64,000 nucleotides of DNA, taken from assembly GCA_045536965.1 (NCBI GenBank), contig JAZSON010000021.1:1-64000 (forward strand), in the 5' to 3' direction. The notes beneath the pieces are model-generated. The model saw nothing but the letters and a program-made list of their open reading frames with translations. It searched no databases and was not told the origin of the DNA. Shown one piece after another: positions 31,407 through 41,140 of this stretch. The number at the start of each line of letters is the position of its first letter. Position 1 is the first letter of the stretch. The translations under genes and the position numbers were made by a program. The DNA comes from UBA5448 sp045536965 (GTDB lineage Bacteria > Bacillota > Clostridia > Oscillospirales > SIG627).

Positions 31407-32359
31407 ATAGAATATTATTTATGGGAACACCCGATTTTGCAGTGACGGCACTGAAAGCCTTGGTGGACGCTTATGGTGACGGCTGTCAATTCACGGTTGT
31501 CACCATGCCCGATAAACCCGTCGGTCGCCATCACACCCTGCAAGCTCCACCTGTAAAGCAATATGCCGAATCTGTCGGCATTCCCGTTTATCAGCCCGAA
31601 AGCATGAAAGAAGAGGTTTTTGGGAATATTCTAAAAACGATCGACCCCGATTGTATTATCGTGGCTGCCTTCGGAAGAATTCTACCGCCCTATATTTTGG
31701 AGTATCCCCGTTATCACTGTGTAAACATTCACGCCTCCCTCCTCCCCGTCTATCGCGGTGCTTCCCCTATTCACACCGCGGTTATCAACGGAGAAACTGA
31801 GAGTGGAATTACCATCATGAAAATGGCGGAAGGTCTTGATACAGGCGATATAATTCTGCAAGAGAGCATCGCGCTTTCCGAGGATGAAACCACCGGCACA
31901 TTGCACGATCGTTTGGCCATTCTCGGCGGTGAAATGATAGTAAAATATGTTTCTCTCGCCCCCAAGGGTGAGTTTTCTTTCACGCCCCAAGATGACAGCC
32001 GTTCTTCTTATGCGGCAAAAATTGATTTTGATGCACGCCGTATTTCATTTTCGCGTCCCGCTCGGTCTGTACTGTCACAGATCCGTGGGCTTCAACCCGT
32101 TCCCGGCGCCATCTGTTTTTCAAAACAAAGCGGGAAGCAATTAAAAATCATGGAAGCTACCGTCACCGATCGTGATGTGGTGAATATGGAAGCGGGAAGC
32201 GTCCTTGTGGACAAAAAAGAAGTTTTGGTAGCCTGTGAAGATCGGTATATCGCCCTAAAACGTCTTCAAGAGGAAGGCGGAAAGCCCATCGATACTGCCG
32301 CATGCATCAACGGCAGGAAACTTGTAACGGGAGATATACTTGTACCTCGAAAGGATTAA
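31403..32359 (+). CDS. fmt: Methionyl-tRNA formyltransferase
   Basis: 318 residues. The formyl-donor site is read from NIHASLLPVYRGASPIHTAV, and the target recognition from the C-terminal OB-like domain (IRGLQPVPGAI). Formylates Met-tRNAi. Start ATG overlaps the def stop (ATGA). Followed two bases later by the membrane protease gene. Confidence 0.95.
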   Translation: MNRILFMGTPDFAVTALKALVDAYGDGCQFTVVTMPDKPVGRHHTLQAPPVKQYAESVGIPVYQPESMKEEVFGNILKTIDPDCIIVAAFGRILPPYILEYPRYHCVNIHASLLPVYRGASPIHTAVINGETESGITIMKMAEGLDTGDIILQESIALSEDETTGTLHDRLAILGGEMIVKYVSLAPKGEFSFTPQDDSRSSYAAKIDFDARRISFSRPARSVLSQIRGLQPVPGAICFSKQSGKQLKIMEATVTDRDVVNMEAGSVLVDKKEVLVACEDRYIALKRLQEEGGKPIDTAACINGRKLVTGDILVPRKD

Positions 32360-32361
32360 AA

Positions 32362-33066
32362 ATGTTTCAAACCATTCAAGATACCTATATTTTTCTGTTT
32401 GCTTTTATTGCTGTGGCAATTTTTACCGTATTTGCTCAAATCAAAGTCAAATCCAATTATGCCACATTCAGCCAATTTCGCACCAAAAACGGTATGAGCG
32501 GCGCACAAGTAGCCAAGCGCGTTTTAGAGCAAAATGGTGTCTATGGCGTGTCCATTGAGCGCGTGAAAGGTCAAATGACCGACCATTATGACCCTCGCTC
32601 CAATACCATTCGTCTTTCCGAAGGCGTATTTGATGCCCAAACGGTCGCTGCTGCGGGTATAGCCGCTCACGAAGCAGGTCATGCTGTACAGTATGCAAAA
32701 AAGTACGCTCCCATCAAATTCCGTACCGCTATTCTTCCCGTTTGTCAAATTGGATCCAATCTCGCCATGCCTCTTTTGCTGATCGGTTTATTGATGCAGA
32801 CATTCGAACTTATGGTTATTGGTGTTCTGTTTTACGGTGTTGCTACACTCTTTCAATTGATCACCCTTCCCGTTGAATTCAATGCCAGCCGTAGAGCCAT
32901 GAAAGCCATAGAAATCGGTGATATTTTGGTCGAGGATGAAAGAGTGGGAGCGAAAAAAATGCTTACCTCTGCCGCATTGACTTATGTTGCCGCTTTGGCC
33001 GCCTCCCTGATAAACCTTCTTCGCCTCATTTTACTTGTAAATAACACAAGAAACAGAAGGAACTGA
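32362..33066 (+). CDS. Membrane zinc metallopeptidase (YugP-like)
   Basis: 234 residues from the ATG at 32362. N-terminal hydrophobic segment (8-24), the zinc motif HEAGH (103-107) and further hydrophobic segments around 125-160 and 210-228 indicate an integral membrane protease of the YugP/DUF2268-type family. Natural substrates are unknown. Its place between fmt and rsmB is conserved among Firmicutes. Expected to act at the cytoplasmic membrane. Confidence 0.88.
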   Translation: MFQTIQDTYIFLFAFIAVAIFTVFAQIKVKSNYATFSQFRTKNGMSGAQVAKRVLEQNGVYGVSIERVKGQMTDHYDPRSNTIRLSEGVFDAQTVAAAGIAAHEAGHAVQYAKKYAPIKFRTAILPVCQIGSNLAMPLLLIGLLMQTFELMVIGVLFYGVATLFQLITLPVEFNASRRAMKAIEIGDILVEDERVGAKKMLTSAALTYVAALAASLINLLRLILLVNNTRNRRN

Positions 33067-33067
33067 A

Positions 33068-34360
33068 ATGAAAGTAACAGGAAACCCCCGCGCTTCGGCG
33101 GTAGCTTTATTGTTGCGTTGCGAAAAACAAGGAAGTTATGCCAATCTTGCGCTGGATGCTTATCTTGATCGCTCCGAAATGTCCGATCCCGACAAACGAT
33201 TACTCACCGCACTTGTGTACGGTGTGATTGAACGCAAAATCACATTTGATCACATATTAAATTGCCTTTCAAACCGTGAAAACACGGAGATTGACCCCCG
33301 CGTTCGGTTCATTATATATACTGCTTTTTATCAATTGATGTTCATGGACCGCATCCCCCCCCACGCCGTTCTGAATGAAGCGGTTGCATACGGAAAACAG
33401 TTATGCGGACCCGGTGCCGCCACCTTTATCAATGCTGTTTTGCGTTCCATGCAAAGAAAGGGAACTGAACTTTCAAGTTATACCGACGGCTTGAAGGGAG
33501 ATACCCTGCTTTCTGTGATGTATTCGGTACCGTTATGGTTGGTGGCCATGTGGCGAGAAGCCTATGGGACGGAACAAACCGAAAAGATTTTACAAGCAGG
33601 TTTTGATAAACCCCGCGTTACACTTTGTGTGAACACCTTGAAGATTTCCGTTGATGATTTTTGTAAAAAAGTGATCGATGCGGGCATTTCCCCCGAGAGA
33701 TTGGGATCAAACGCTCTTCTTTTGCCGTCCGTTCCCATCAAAAACATTCCGGGATTTGATGAAGGACTTTTTTTCGTTCAGGATTTTTCTTGTCAACAAG
33801 CCATTCTTGCCTTATCTCCCCGTCCCGGCGATACTGTTATAGATGTATGCAGCGCCCCCGGCGGAAAATCATTTCGCAGTGCCATTGCTATGCAAAACAA
33901 CGGTAACATTTATTCGTTTGATATTCATGAAAATCGCCTATCGGTTGTAAATGAAAATGCAAAACGTCTTGGTATATCGATATTGCATACCAAAGCTGCC
34001 GACGGTCGTATTTTACAAAGTGAATTGGTTGAAACCGCTGATTGTGTGATTTGTGATGTTCCTTGTTCAGGTCTGGGTGTTTTAGCTAAAAAACCCGATA
34101 TCCGCAACAAAAAAACGGCCGACATCGGCACATTGCCCGCCACCCAAAAAGCCATACTGGAGGCGGCTTCGCAATATGTTAAAACGGGCGGTAAACTCAT
34201 TTACGCCACCTGCACCCTATCTCCCGTTGAAAACGAAAATATTACCAACGCATTTTTAGAAACGCATCCGAATTTTACAAGAGAAAATGGTTGTCCGTGT
34301 ACGATTTTCCCTGACCGTCTGCACGATGGATTTTTCTACGATATTTTTATAAAAAGGTAA
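33068..34360 (+). CDS. rsmB: 16S rRNA (cytosine-967-C5)-methyltransferase
   Basis: 430 residues. The N-terminal NusB-like helical domain is followed by the methyltransferase fold: SAM motif DVCSAPGGKSF, catalytic DVPCSGLGVLAKKPDIR with one Cys, and the second Cys in ATCTLSPVENE. These two cysteines are the dual-Cys catalytic pair of the m5C family. One base after the protease gene. Confidence 0.95.
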   Translation: MKVTGNPRASAVALLLRCEKQGSYANLALDAYLDRSEMSDPDKRLLTALVYGVIERKITFDHILNCLSNRENTEIDPRVRFIIYTAFYQLMFMDRIPPHAVLNEAVAYGKQLCGPGAATFINAVLRSMQRKGTELSSYTDGLKGDTLLSVMYSVPLWLVAMWREAYGTEQTEKILQAGFDKPRVTLCVNTLKISVDDFCKKVIDAGISPERLGSNALLLPSVPIKNIPGFDEGLFFVQDFSCQQAILALSPRPGDTVIDVCSAPGGKSFRSAIAMQNNGNIYSFDIHENRLSVVNENAKRLGISILHTKAADGRILQSELVETADCVICDVPCSGLGVLAKKPDIRNKKTADIGTLPATQKAILEAASQYVKTGGKLIYATCTLSPVENENITNAFLETHPNFTRENGCPCTIFPDRLHDGFFYDIFIKR

Positions 34361-34364
34361 TAAA

Positions 34365-35423
34365 ATGATTCAAAACGCATTCGGCAAGATTGATTTGAGA
34401 AGCTTGCTCCCGCAGGAACTTTCGGATATTTTGGTTGAAAACGGCATTGAAAAATACCGAGCGCAACAAATTTTCCGTTGGCTTTACCGTCATGTTGATT
34501 CCTTTGAAGAAATGACAGACATACCCAAAAAGCATCTGCCCAAATTACATGATTTGTTCTATATTTCTTCCCTGAAGGTCGGAACAGTACAAACCTCGGC
34601 TATCGACGGGACAAAGAAATATTTATTTATCTTAGACGATGGCAACGCGGTTGAAACCGTATCCATGAAATATGAACACGGAAACTCCATTTGCGTTTCC
34701 TCGCAGGTGGGCTGCAAAATGGGGTGCGCTTTTTGCGCATCCACGAAAGCGGGTTTTGTTCGAAACCTCCTCCCTTCCGAAATTCTTTTACAGCTTGAAT
34801 ATGTCATTCGTGATCGATCAAAAAACGAGCCTGACTATCGCATTTCCAATGTGGTGATCATGGGAATTGGTGAACCGCTGGACAATTATGATAACATTCT
34901 TCGTTTTTTGCACCTTCTTAATGAAAAGGATGGATTCAATATCGGTTACAGGCACATATCCCTTTCCACTTGTGGCCTTGTACCCAACATCTACAAGCTT
35001 GCCGAGGAAAGCTTACCTATCACACTCTCCATATCACTCCATGCGCCCGATGATGAAATTCGTGCCCAAATCATGCCTGTTAACCAACGTTATGATGTAC
35101 AAACCTTGATCAAAGCTTGCAGGGATTATATCGATCGATGCGGACGACGTATATCTTTTGAATATGCTTTGATCCACGGTGTCAATGATCGTATTTGTGA
35201 TGCGGAAAAGCTCGCAAAACTTCTCTCCGGTATGCTCTGCCATGTAAATTTAATTCGTATCAATCCCATAAAAGAAAAATCATTTTCTCCATCTCCCCCT
35301 GATGATGTTGCAAAATTTGTCAAAACTCTCGAAAAACACCATATAAACGCAACCGTTCGTCGCAGGTTAGGACTTGACATCGATGCTGCCTGTGGACAAC
35401 TCAGAAAAAGCCAAATGCAATAA
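34365..35423 (+). CDS. rlmN: 23S rRNA/tRNA adenine-C2 methyltransferase, radical SAM
   Basis: 352 residues. Radical-SAM cluster Cys117, Cys121 and Cys124 in VGCKMGCAFCAS; GEPLDNYDN and the C-terminal region RRRLGLDIDAACGQL carry the second functional cysteine. Methylates A2503 of 23S rRNA and A37 of some tRNAs. Five bases after rsmB, 13 before the phosphatase gene. Confidence 0.95.
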   Translation: MIQNAFGKIDLRSLLPQELSDILVENGIEKYRAQQIFRWLYRHVDSFEEMTDIPKKHLPKLHDLFYISSLKVGTVQTSAIDGTKKYLFILDDGNAVETVSMKYEHGNSICVSSQVGCKMGCAFCASTKAGFVRNLLPSEILLQLEYVIRDRSKNEPDYRISNVVIMGIGEPLDNYDNILRFLHLLNEKDGFNIGYRHISLSTCGLVPNIYKLAEESLPITLSISLHAPDDEIRAQIMPVNQRYDVQTLIKACRDYIDRCGRRISFEYALIHGVNDRICDAEKLAKLLSGMLCHVNLIRINPIKEKSFSPSPPDDVAKFVKTLEKHHINATVRRRLGLDIDAACGQLRKSQMQ

Positions 35424-35436
35424 CACGGAGGTCATT

Positions 35437-36195
35437 ATGCTTTTTTGCGGACTTACCCACGCGGGTAAAATCAGAAAAGACAATCAAGATGTTTTCCTCT
35501 TTCGACAAGTGTCAGATTGCTTACTTGCCGTTTTGTGTGACGGTGTAGGCGGTCATGGCGGTGGTGATCAAGCGGCGCAAACCGCCATCCACACCTTTGT
35601 GGATAAAATGGAGGAAAAATTACAGGATCTATCCAATCATACAAAAGAAGCTTTTTTTGATAAACTGCCTACTTATATTGAGAAATTTTTCACACTCGCG
35701 GCAGATCATGCCAACATAGCCGTACTTAACCAAGGAAAACAAACGGGGCTGGACAGTATGTCCACTACACTCATTTGCGCCTTGTTTGCCAAAGATCAAC
35801 TGCATATCTTCAATGTCGGTGATAGCCGTCTGTACGACATTACCGCACTACCCGTGCAAATTTCAAAAGATCAGTCTTGGGTTCAGGCCATGGTTGATAT
35901 GGGGCGCCTTACCCCCGAGCAAGCCAAGGACCACCCCAATAAAAACATCATTGTTTCAGCCATCGGTAGCAAAAACGGCGTGGATGGCGACTACATTTCT
36001 TTAAAACTTTGCGCTAGTATAAGCAGATACATGCTTTGCTCAGACGGTCTTTCGGATTATATGGACATCAGTAATTTTGATGATTTGTTTTCCGAAACCC
36101 ACTCACCCGATGAATTATGTAGACTTTTAATTGACCGTGCTAACTCACTGGGTGGCAAAGATAACGTTACAGTTTTGGTTATTGAAACCGCATAG
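35437..36195 (+). CDS. prpC: PP2C-type serine/threonine phosphatase
   Basis: 252 residues from the ATG at 35437 (GGAGG upstream). PP2C motifs: RKDNQD, CDGVGGHGGG, NVGDSRLY, CSDGLSDY and GGKDNVTVLV, which give the Mn-binding acidic residues. It reverses phosphorylation by the PASTA kinase encoded 12 bases downstream. Soluble. Confidence 0.94.
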   Translation: MLFCGLTHAGKIRKDNQDVFLFRQVSDCLLAVLCDGVGGHGGGDQAAQTAIHTFVDKMEEKLQDLSNHTKEAFFDKLPTYIEKFFTLAADHANIAVLNQGKQTGLDSMSTTLICALFAKDQLHIFNVGDSRLYDITALPVQISKDQSWVQAMVDMGRLTPEQAKDHPNKNIIVSAIGSKNGVDGDYISLKLCASISRYMLCSDGLSDYMDISNFDDLFSETHSPDELCRLLIDRANSLGGKDNVTVLVIETA

Positions 36196-36207
36196 AGGAT
36201 ATATAAT

Positions 36208-38010
36208 ATGGAATCAATTACAAAATATCTCACCTTAGTCGGCAAAGAGGTTGATGGCAGATACACTGTGCGTGATATTATCGGTATTGGCGGTATGGCT
36301 GTTGTTTTAAAAGCCTACGACAATGTTATGCAACGCGACGTCGCTCTGAAAATCCTCAACGACGAGCTTAAATCCGACGATGCCGCTGTCAGGCGTTTCG
36401 TCAATGAATCGAAAGCTGTTGCCATGCTCTCCGAACCGCACATCGTCTCTATTTATGACGTGGCGTTCAATGACAATTTGCAGTATATCGCCATGGAATA
36501 TGTTGACGGTGTTACGTTAAAAGCGTATATGGCAGATAAACTGCCTCTTTCCGTATCCGAAGCATTGCATTTTACCGAGCAAATTCTTCTTGCTTTAGAA
36601 CACGCCCACGAAAAAGGTGTTGTGCACCGTGATATTAAACCACAGAATATTCTCCTTTTGGATGGAGAAAATATCAAAGTAGCCGATTTTGGCATCGCAC
36701 AGCTTCCCACAGGCGAAAATATCGAGCAGGAAAAAGAAGTTATCGGTACCATCAATTATATCAGCCCTGAGCAGGTTTCTGCCCAACCGACGGATTTCCA
36801 TACAGATTTATACTCACTCGGCATCATGCTTTACGAAATGGTCACGGGAAGATTACCATTTATCGCAGATAACCCAAAAGAAGTTGCGCGGATGCAACGT
36901 GAAGAACTGCCTCCCGCGCCATCTACATTCAATGCATCCATCCCCCCTGCGCTGGATCAGTTGATTTTAAAATCCATCCAAAAGAAACCCGAAGACCGTT
37001 TCCGCTCAGCCCACTCTGTTCTCCGCGCCATTCAAACCGTTCGAAACAATCCCGATGCCATCTTTGATGCGGCCGCTCCCTATGCTGCCGCCGAGGAAAA
37101 CAACAATCCACAAGAACAAATTCAATTAGGTCCGATTAGGGAAGAAATTCTTCCGGAAAACGAACCGGAAACGCGAGTAGTAATGAAAACAGTCTACAAA
37201 AGACCACGCAGATCAGCATTCCCGATCATCGTCGGTGTCTTTTCGTCCTTTATGCTGATTGCCGCCATTTTGATTCTGCGGTTTTTTATGTATTACTTTA
37301 ATTTTACATCCAATGCCGTCAGCGAAACCATGACTGTACCCGATTTGGTCGGTCAGATCTATAATGCAGCCCTAAAAGAATCCTTGCGTGATGAACGGGT
37401 CAACATTCGAGCCGCCGATATTGAGTATGATTATAATTCTAATCAACCGATCAACACGATCTTATCCCAATCACCTGCCGCGGGTTCTCAGAAAAAGATT
37501 GGTGGCAATCAATTTTACGATGTGAAATTGGTTATAAGTGGCGGACATAAAGCCATACAGTTGCCCGATTACTCCATTACTGCGGCAAAAGATGCTAAAA
37601 AAGCGCTTGAATCCCTTAAACTTTCCTATAAAGAGGTTGCCGAATACAGTGATACGGTAATTGCGGGATATGTTATTCGAACCGTTCCCGAAGCAGGCAG
37701 TTATTTAAATGAAAATGAGCAAGTTGTTGTTTACGTCAGCAAGGGCCAAAGTTTGAATTATACCGCCATGCCCGATTTGGTTGGACGCACTTTAAACGAA
37801 GCAAAAAATCAACTCCAAAAAGAGGAAATTGTCTTAGGTAGTGTCATACGCCAACCCTCCTCTCATCCCAGCAATACCGTCATCAGTCAATCAATTGCCG
37901 CGGGATATGAGGTTGTGAAAAAATACACCGTAGTTGATATTGTTGTCAGCATCTATATGCCCAATTATTCCGATGACATTCAATCGAATGTGCCCAAAGG
38001 GAGTTCGTAA
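36208..38010 (+). CDS. prkC: Membrane serine/threonine kinase with PASTA repeats
   Basis: 600 residues. Kinase domain 1-275: glycine loop GIGGMAVVLKAY, Lys48, HRDIKPQN (140-147), DFG (160-162), GTINYISPEQ. One membrane helix near 340-362, then extracellular PASTA units starting around 374 (MTVPDLVGQ), 450 (IQLPDYSI) and 520 (TAMPDLVGR). Three PASTA repeats is typical for Firmicutes. PASTA domains sense muropeptides/lipid II; the kinase controls cell wall and translation factors. Paired with PrpC and RsgA, a phosphorylation target in some species. Confidence 0.96.
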   Translation: MESITKYLTLVGKEVDGRYTVRDIIGIGGMAVVLKAYDNVMQRDVALKILNDELKSDDAAVRRFVNESKAVAMLSEPHIVSIYDVAFNDNLQYIAMEYVDGVTLKAYMADKLPLSVSEALHFTEQILLALEHAHEKGVVHRDIKPQNILLLDGENIKVADFGIAQLPTGENIEQEKEVIGTINYISPEQVSAQPTDFHTDLYSLGIMLYEMVTGRLPFIADNPKEVARMQREELPPAPSTFNASIPPALDQLILKSIQKKPEDRFRSAHSVLRAIQTVRNNPDAIFDAAAPYAAAEENNNPQEQIQLGPIREEILPENEPETRVVMKTVYKRPRRSAFPIIVGVFSSFMLIAAILILRFFMYYFNFTSNAVSETMTVPDLVGQIYNAALKESLRDERVNIRAADIEYDYNSNQPINTILSQSPAAGSQKKIGGNQFYDVKLVISGGHKAIQLPDYSITAAKDAKKALESLKLSYKEVAEYSDTVIAGYVIRTVPEAGSYLNENEQVVVYVSKGQSLNYTAMPDLVGRTLNEAKNQLQKEEIVLGSVIRQPSSHPSNTVISQSIAAGYEVVKKYTVVDIVVSIYMPNYSDDIQSNVPKGSS

Positions 38011-38945
38011 TGACAGATAACTTAGTCAGAAATGGTAGGATCTTATCTTGTGTAGGCGGTATTTTTACCGTTCTCGACGGCGATGAAATCGTCTCATGTT
38101 ACGCAAAAGGCACTTTTCGTCATGAGGGAATCACACCACTCGCGGGCGATGAAGTAACATTTTATCTTGAAAACAATAAAGATGTAAAACGTGAGGCTGA
38201 TGGATATATTCAATCTATACTTCCCCGCAAAAATGAGTTGCTTCGCCCTCCCGTTGCAAATATCGATCGTCTTTTTGTGGTTGCAACCCTCCATCAACCG
38301 GTTTATTCCCCCCTTGCGCTGGATAAATTGCTTGTTTTGGCAGTACACAACCACATGGAACCAATTATTATATTAAACAAAACCGATTTATGCAGCGAGG
38401 ATGAAATACAAAATTTTTTGAAAATATACCGCACACTCGGTTGTCCCGTGTTTCCTTTTTGCGCTAGCAATCCATCTCAAAAAATACTCGATGAAATCCG
38501 CGTTCTAACCAAGGGGGTAACGAGCGCATTCGCGGGCGCTTCCGGTGTGGGGAAATCAACCGTTATCAACGCGCTCTTCCCAAATCTCGCATGCGAAACA
38601 GGTGAAGTGAGCTTGAAAACCTTGCGCGGTAAACATACGACCAGACAAAGCAAACTCAGTCGTTTGGACGAAAATTCTTATTTGGCCGACACCCCGGGCT
38701 TTACATTGCTTGATTTTGAGCGTTTCTTCTTTCTTACCAAAGAGGAGCTTCCGGATGCTTTTCCTGAATTTGCGCCTTTCTTAGGAAATTGCCGTTATAC
38801 CAAATGCACCCATCGCACCGAGGATGGCTGTGCTGTTTTAGAAGGTATGCGACAGGGCGCTGTATCCACAGAACGACACAAATCATATGTTTCCCTTTAT
38901 AGCGAGGTCGCCACGCATAAGCCTTGGCAAACCGCGAAAAAGTAA
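38010..38945 (+). CDS. rsgA: Small ribosomal subunit biogenesis GTPase
   Basis: 311 residues. Circularly permuted GTPase: OB-fold N-terminus, then NKTDL (G4) before GASGVGKST (G1), DTPGF (G3), and a C-terminal zinc site GNCRYTKCTHRTEDGC. Checks the decoding centre of the 30S subunit. Its ATG overlaps the prkC stop by one base (TAATG). Last gene of the 13-gene block; the usual rpe and thiN are not here. Confidence 0.96.
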   Translation: MTDNLVRNGRILSCVGGIFTVLDGDEIVSCYAKGTFRHEGITPLAGDEVTFYLENNKDVKREADGYIQSILPRKNELLRPPVANIDRLFVVATLHQPVYSPLALDKLLVLAVHNHMEPIIILNKTDLCSEDEIQNFLKIYRTLGCPVFPFCASNPSQKILDEIRVLTKGVTSAFAGASGVGKSTVINALFPNLACETGEVSLKTLRGKHTTRQSKLSRLDENSYLADTPGFTLLDFERFFFLTKEELPDAFPEFAPFLGNCRYTKCTHRTEDGCAVLEGMRQGAVSTERHKSYVSLYSEVATHKPWQTAKK

Positions 38946-38970
38946 TACGCCCCTTTCGGGGCGTATTATT
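38942..38970. terminator. Bidirectional terminator of the housekeeping block and of the convergent 142-residue gene
   Basis: AATACGCCCC (38944-38953), loop TTTC, complement at 38958-38967, with A/T flanks on both sides. Holds the rsgA stop. Confidence 0.8.
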
Positions 38971-39397
38971 ATAGGAATTGCTTATAATCTTGAAATATTC
39001 TTTCCTGCAATCCGATCAGATTATCGGCAATTTGTTTTACCTCCGGTTTTGCCGAAGGCGCACATTTGACTGCGCGGGTCACTTCAACAATACCACAGGA
39101 TGCACCTTGCATCATCATTTCCGCGACTTTTGTGGTTGAGTTATCATTCATGATAGACATTTTTGCACCGATTTCAGCGCCCAATTTTGAAAAAACGCTT
39201 TTTTCTTCCGGTTTTTCACCCGCGCTGAAAATCATGTCGGCGGCAGAATTAGCGATCTCGTCAAAACTGTTTTTGTCTTTTAACATGCAGTCGCGAATCT
39301 GCCCGTTATCCACCTTCGAGATAATATTATTGATGCTCTCCACACCCATTTTACTGCTTTGGTAAACTGTATTTAACAGTTCTTTTTCTTTCGACAT
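38969..39397 (-). CDS. Helical protein of unknown function downstream of sigK
   Basis: 142 residues, nearly all predicted alpha-helical, with a pattern of four amphipathic helices (residues about 5-30, 38-60, 70-95, 105-140). Contains Cys37, Cys100 and Cys111. It resembles ferritin-like four-helix bundles, but iron ligands are not clear. It starts 42 bases after sigK on the same strand with no terminator between, so expression in the mother cell is plausible. GAAGGGATG upstream is a weak ribosome binding site. Function unknown. Confidence 0.6.
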   Translation of the reverse strand: MSKEKELLNTVYQSSKMGVESINNIISKVDNGQIRDCMLKDKNSFDEIANSAADMIFSAGEKPEEKSVFSKLGAEIGAKMSIMNDNSTTKVAEMMMQGASCGIVEVTRAVKCAPSAKPEVKQIADNLIGLQERIFQDYKQFL

Positions 39398-39439
39398 GCG
39401 TTCACATCCCTTCGCTTAAAGTATCTCCTGAATTTATAT

Positions 39440-40144
39440 TTATATGTATTTTTTCGGTCTTTCCATATAATTTTGCAGTTTTTCAAGGGCGGACTTTTCC
39501 AACCGAGACACATACGATCGACTGATGCCCATTTTTTTCGCAACTTCTCTTTGTGTACTAGGCTTTTTATTTTTTCCCAATCCATACCGCAAAATAATAA
39601 TGGCCTGTTCCCGTTCTGTTAAGATATGCGCAACACCTTTGAGTGCAAGATAGCTTTTTTCCTTCAAGTCCAACGTTTCAACAATGGTATCGTCCACACT
39701 GATGATATCGATATAAGTTAACGGATTGCCATCCTTGTCCAGTTCAATAATATCATGAAGCGAAGTTTCGTTATTTAATTTTTTTTGCGCTCGAAAATAC
39801 ATCAGTATTTCATTTTGCAGGCATTTTCCTGCATATGTTGCAAATCTTGTTCCGTTTTTCACATCAAACGAATCGATTGCTTTGATCAATCCAATCGTAC
39901 CAATGCTTAAAAGGTCTTCTTGATCTTTACAGCAGGTATAGTATTTTTTAATCATATGCGCCACCAGACGCATGTTATGTTCAATGAGTTTCCCACGCGC
40001 ATTCTCATCGCCTGCAGCTGCCAGTTCAAACAATCTTTTTTCTTCCTTCGCATCCAGCGGAGGTGGAAATGTCGTTGATTTCGCAACATGTAACCGAACA
40101 AACAAAAAGTGCGCCAATGTGTATAATATTGCCCCCAAATACAT
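39440..40144 (-). CDS. sigK: RNA polymerase sigma-K factor (pro-sigma-K)
   Basis: 234 residues. The first 20 residues (MYLGAILYTLAHFLFVRLHV) are a hydrophobic pro-sequence like that removed by SpoIVFB in Bacillus. Region 2 contains LIEHNMRLVAHMIKKYY and DLLSIGTIGLIKAIDSF; region 4 has QREVAKKMGISRSYVSRLEK. The TTFPPPLDAKEE segment after the pro-sequence separates it from sigma-E, which has a different N-terminus. The gene is unbroken: no skin-type prophage interrupts it. GGAGG precedes the ATG. Confidence 0.92.
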   Translation of the reverse strand: MYLGAILYTLAHFLFVRLHVAKSTTFPPPLDAKEEKRLFELAAAGDENARGKLIEHNMRLVAHMIKKYYTCCKDQEDLLSIGTIGLIKAIDSFDVKNGTRFATYAGKCLQNEILMYFRAQKKLNNETSLHDIIELDKDGNPLTYIDIISVDDTIVETLDLKEKSYLALKGVAHILTEREQAIIILRYGLGKNKKPSTQREVAKKMGISRSYVSRLEKSALEKLQNYMERPKKYI

Positions 40145-40173
40145 ATCTATTCCTCCCGCGCAATCCTACTTAC

Positions 40174-40181
40174 AGTATATG
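40174..40181 (-). promoter_or_regulatory. Candidate sigma-E/sigma-K -10 element of sigK
   Basis: CATATACT on the minus strand, 30 bp before the sigK start, resembles the CATAnAnT -10 element of mother-cell sigma factors. No convincing -35; the call is weak. Confidence 0.3.
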
Positions 40182-40216
40182 CTGTATCCTCATTTTGCAT
40201 GATTGGAGAATTCAAA

Positions 40217-41089
40217 ATGCTATATTCCATCATTGACATCGGTTCCAACACCGTTAAGCTTGCCGTTTATACCTCACCATCTCCAAAACCCATCTATTTT
40301 TTATCTAAACAAATCGCTCTTGCTGACTATGTATCAACATCTATTCATGGACGCACTATGACAAATGAGGGGATTGATCTTTTAAAAAAGACACTTCTTG
40401 AGTTAAAAAATAAAACCATCGAAAACGGCTATCCCCTCCCCCAAGCTTTTTGCACCGCCGCATGTCGCAATTTAATCAATGAAACCGATTTAATTGCGGC
40501 CATATCAACCACACTCGGTAGACAAGTGCGCATTTTAAGCGGCCAAGAGGAAGCTTTGTTTACACTCCGAGGAGTCTTATCCTCGGTATCTGTGTCAAAC
40601 GGTATTATGATTGATATGGGTGGCGCTTCCACAGAATTCTGCCCATTTGAAAACAAACAACCCGTAGGGACGCCAATCAGTATTCCTTGCGGATGCCGAC
40701 ATCTATATCACGTTTATCAAAAAACACATTCTAAAATCTCATTATTAGAACATTTTTATCATGCATCACACTTACCGCAATTTACTGTAAATTCATGTGT
40801 ATGTTTATCGGGCGGTTCGGTCAAAGCTCTAGCAAAAGCGATGAATGATAATCGTTTTGATGCCAATACACAAAAAGATGTGCAAACATTCATTTCCTCC
40901 CTACTTCCGATTTTAGAATTGGCTGACAGTAGCGAAGATCGTATTTGCAGAGAAATATTCAAAGAACGATATCCACTCATGTTCCCTTCTCTTGTTGTCT
41001 TTGATGATTTACTCAAAAAACTTTCTCCAACGGGCGTGCATTTGTCTTTTGGGGGTACGCGAGAAGGGTATTATTTAAGTTTAATATAA
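40217..41089 (+). CDS. Exopolyphosphatase / pppGpp phosphohydrolase (Ppx/GppA family)
   Basis: 290 residues from the ATG at 40217 (GGAGA seven bases upstream). Phosphate-binding loop DIGSNTVKLAVY at the start, then SGQEEALFTLRG and the DMGGASTEF loop of the actin-like fold, and GGSVKAL. It hydrolyses polyphosphate and/or pppGpp; which one cannot be told from sequence. Divergent from sigK. The family is normally 300-500 residues; this is the short, two-domain form. Confidence 0.88.
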   Translation: MLYSIIDIGSNTVKLAVYTSPSPKPIYFLSKQIALADYVSTSIHGRTMTNEGIDLLKKTLLELKNKTIENGYPLPQAFCTAACRNLINETDLIAAISTTLGRQVRILSGQEEALFTLRGVLSSVSVSNGIMIDMGGASTEFCPFENKQPVGTPISIPCGCRHLYHVYQKTHSKISLLEHFYHASHLPQFTVNSCVCLSGGSVKALAKAMNDNRFDANTQKDVQTFISSLLPILELADSSEDRICREIFKERYPLMFPSLVVFDDLLKKLSPTGVHLSFGGTREGYYLSLI

Positions 41090-41104
41090 ACGAATGATTG
41101 CATA

Positions 41105-41140
41105 ACAAAAGGGCTGTTCTTTAAGGACAGCCCTTTTGTT
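41105..41140. terminator. Bidirectional terminator between ppx and the CapA-like gene
   Basis: AAAAGGGCTGT (41107-41117) pairs with 41127-41137; T-run on both strands. Confidence 0.85.

Noticed and set aside
39440..40144. Skin-type element interrupting sigK
   Set aside because: The gene is one continuous 234-codon frame from pro-sequence to region 4.
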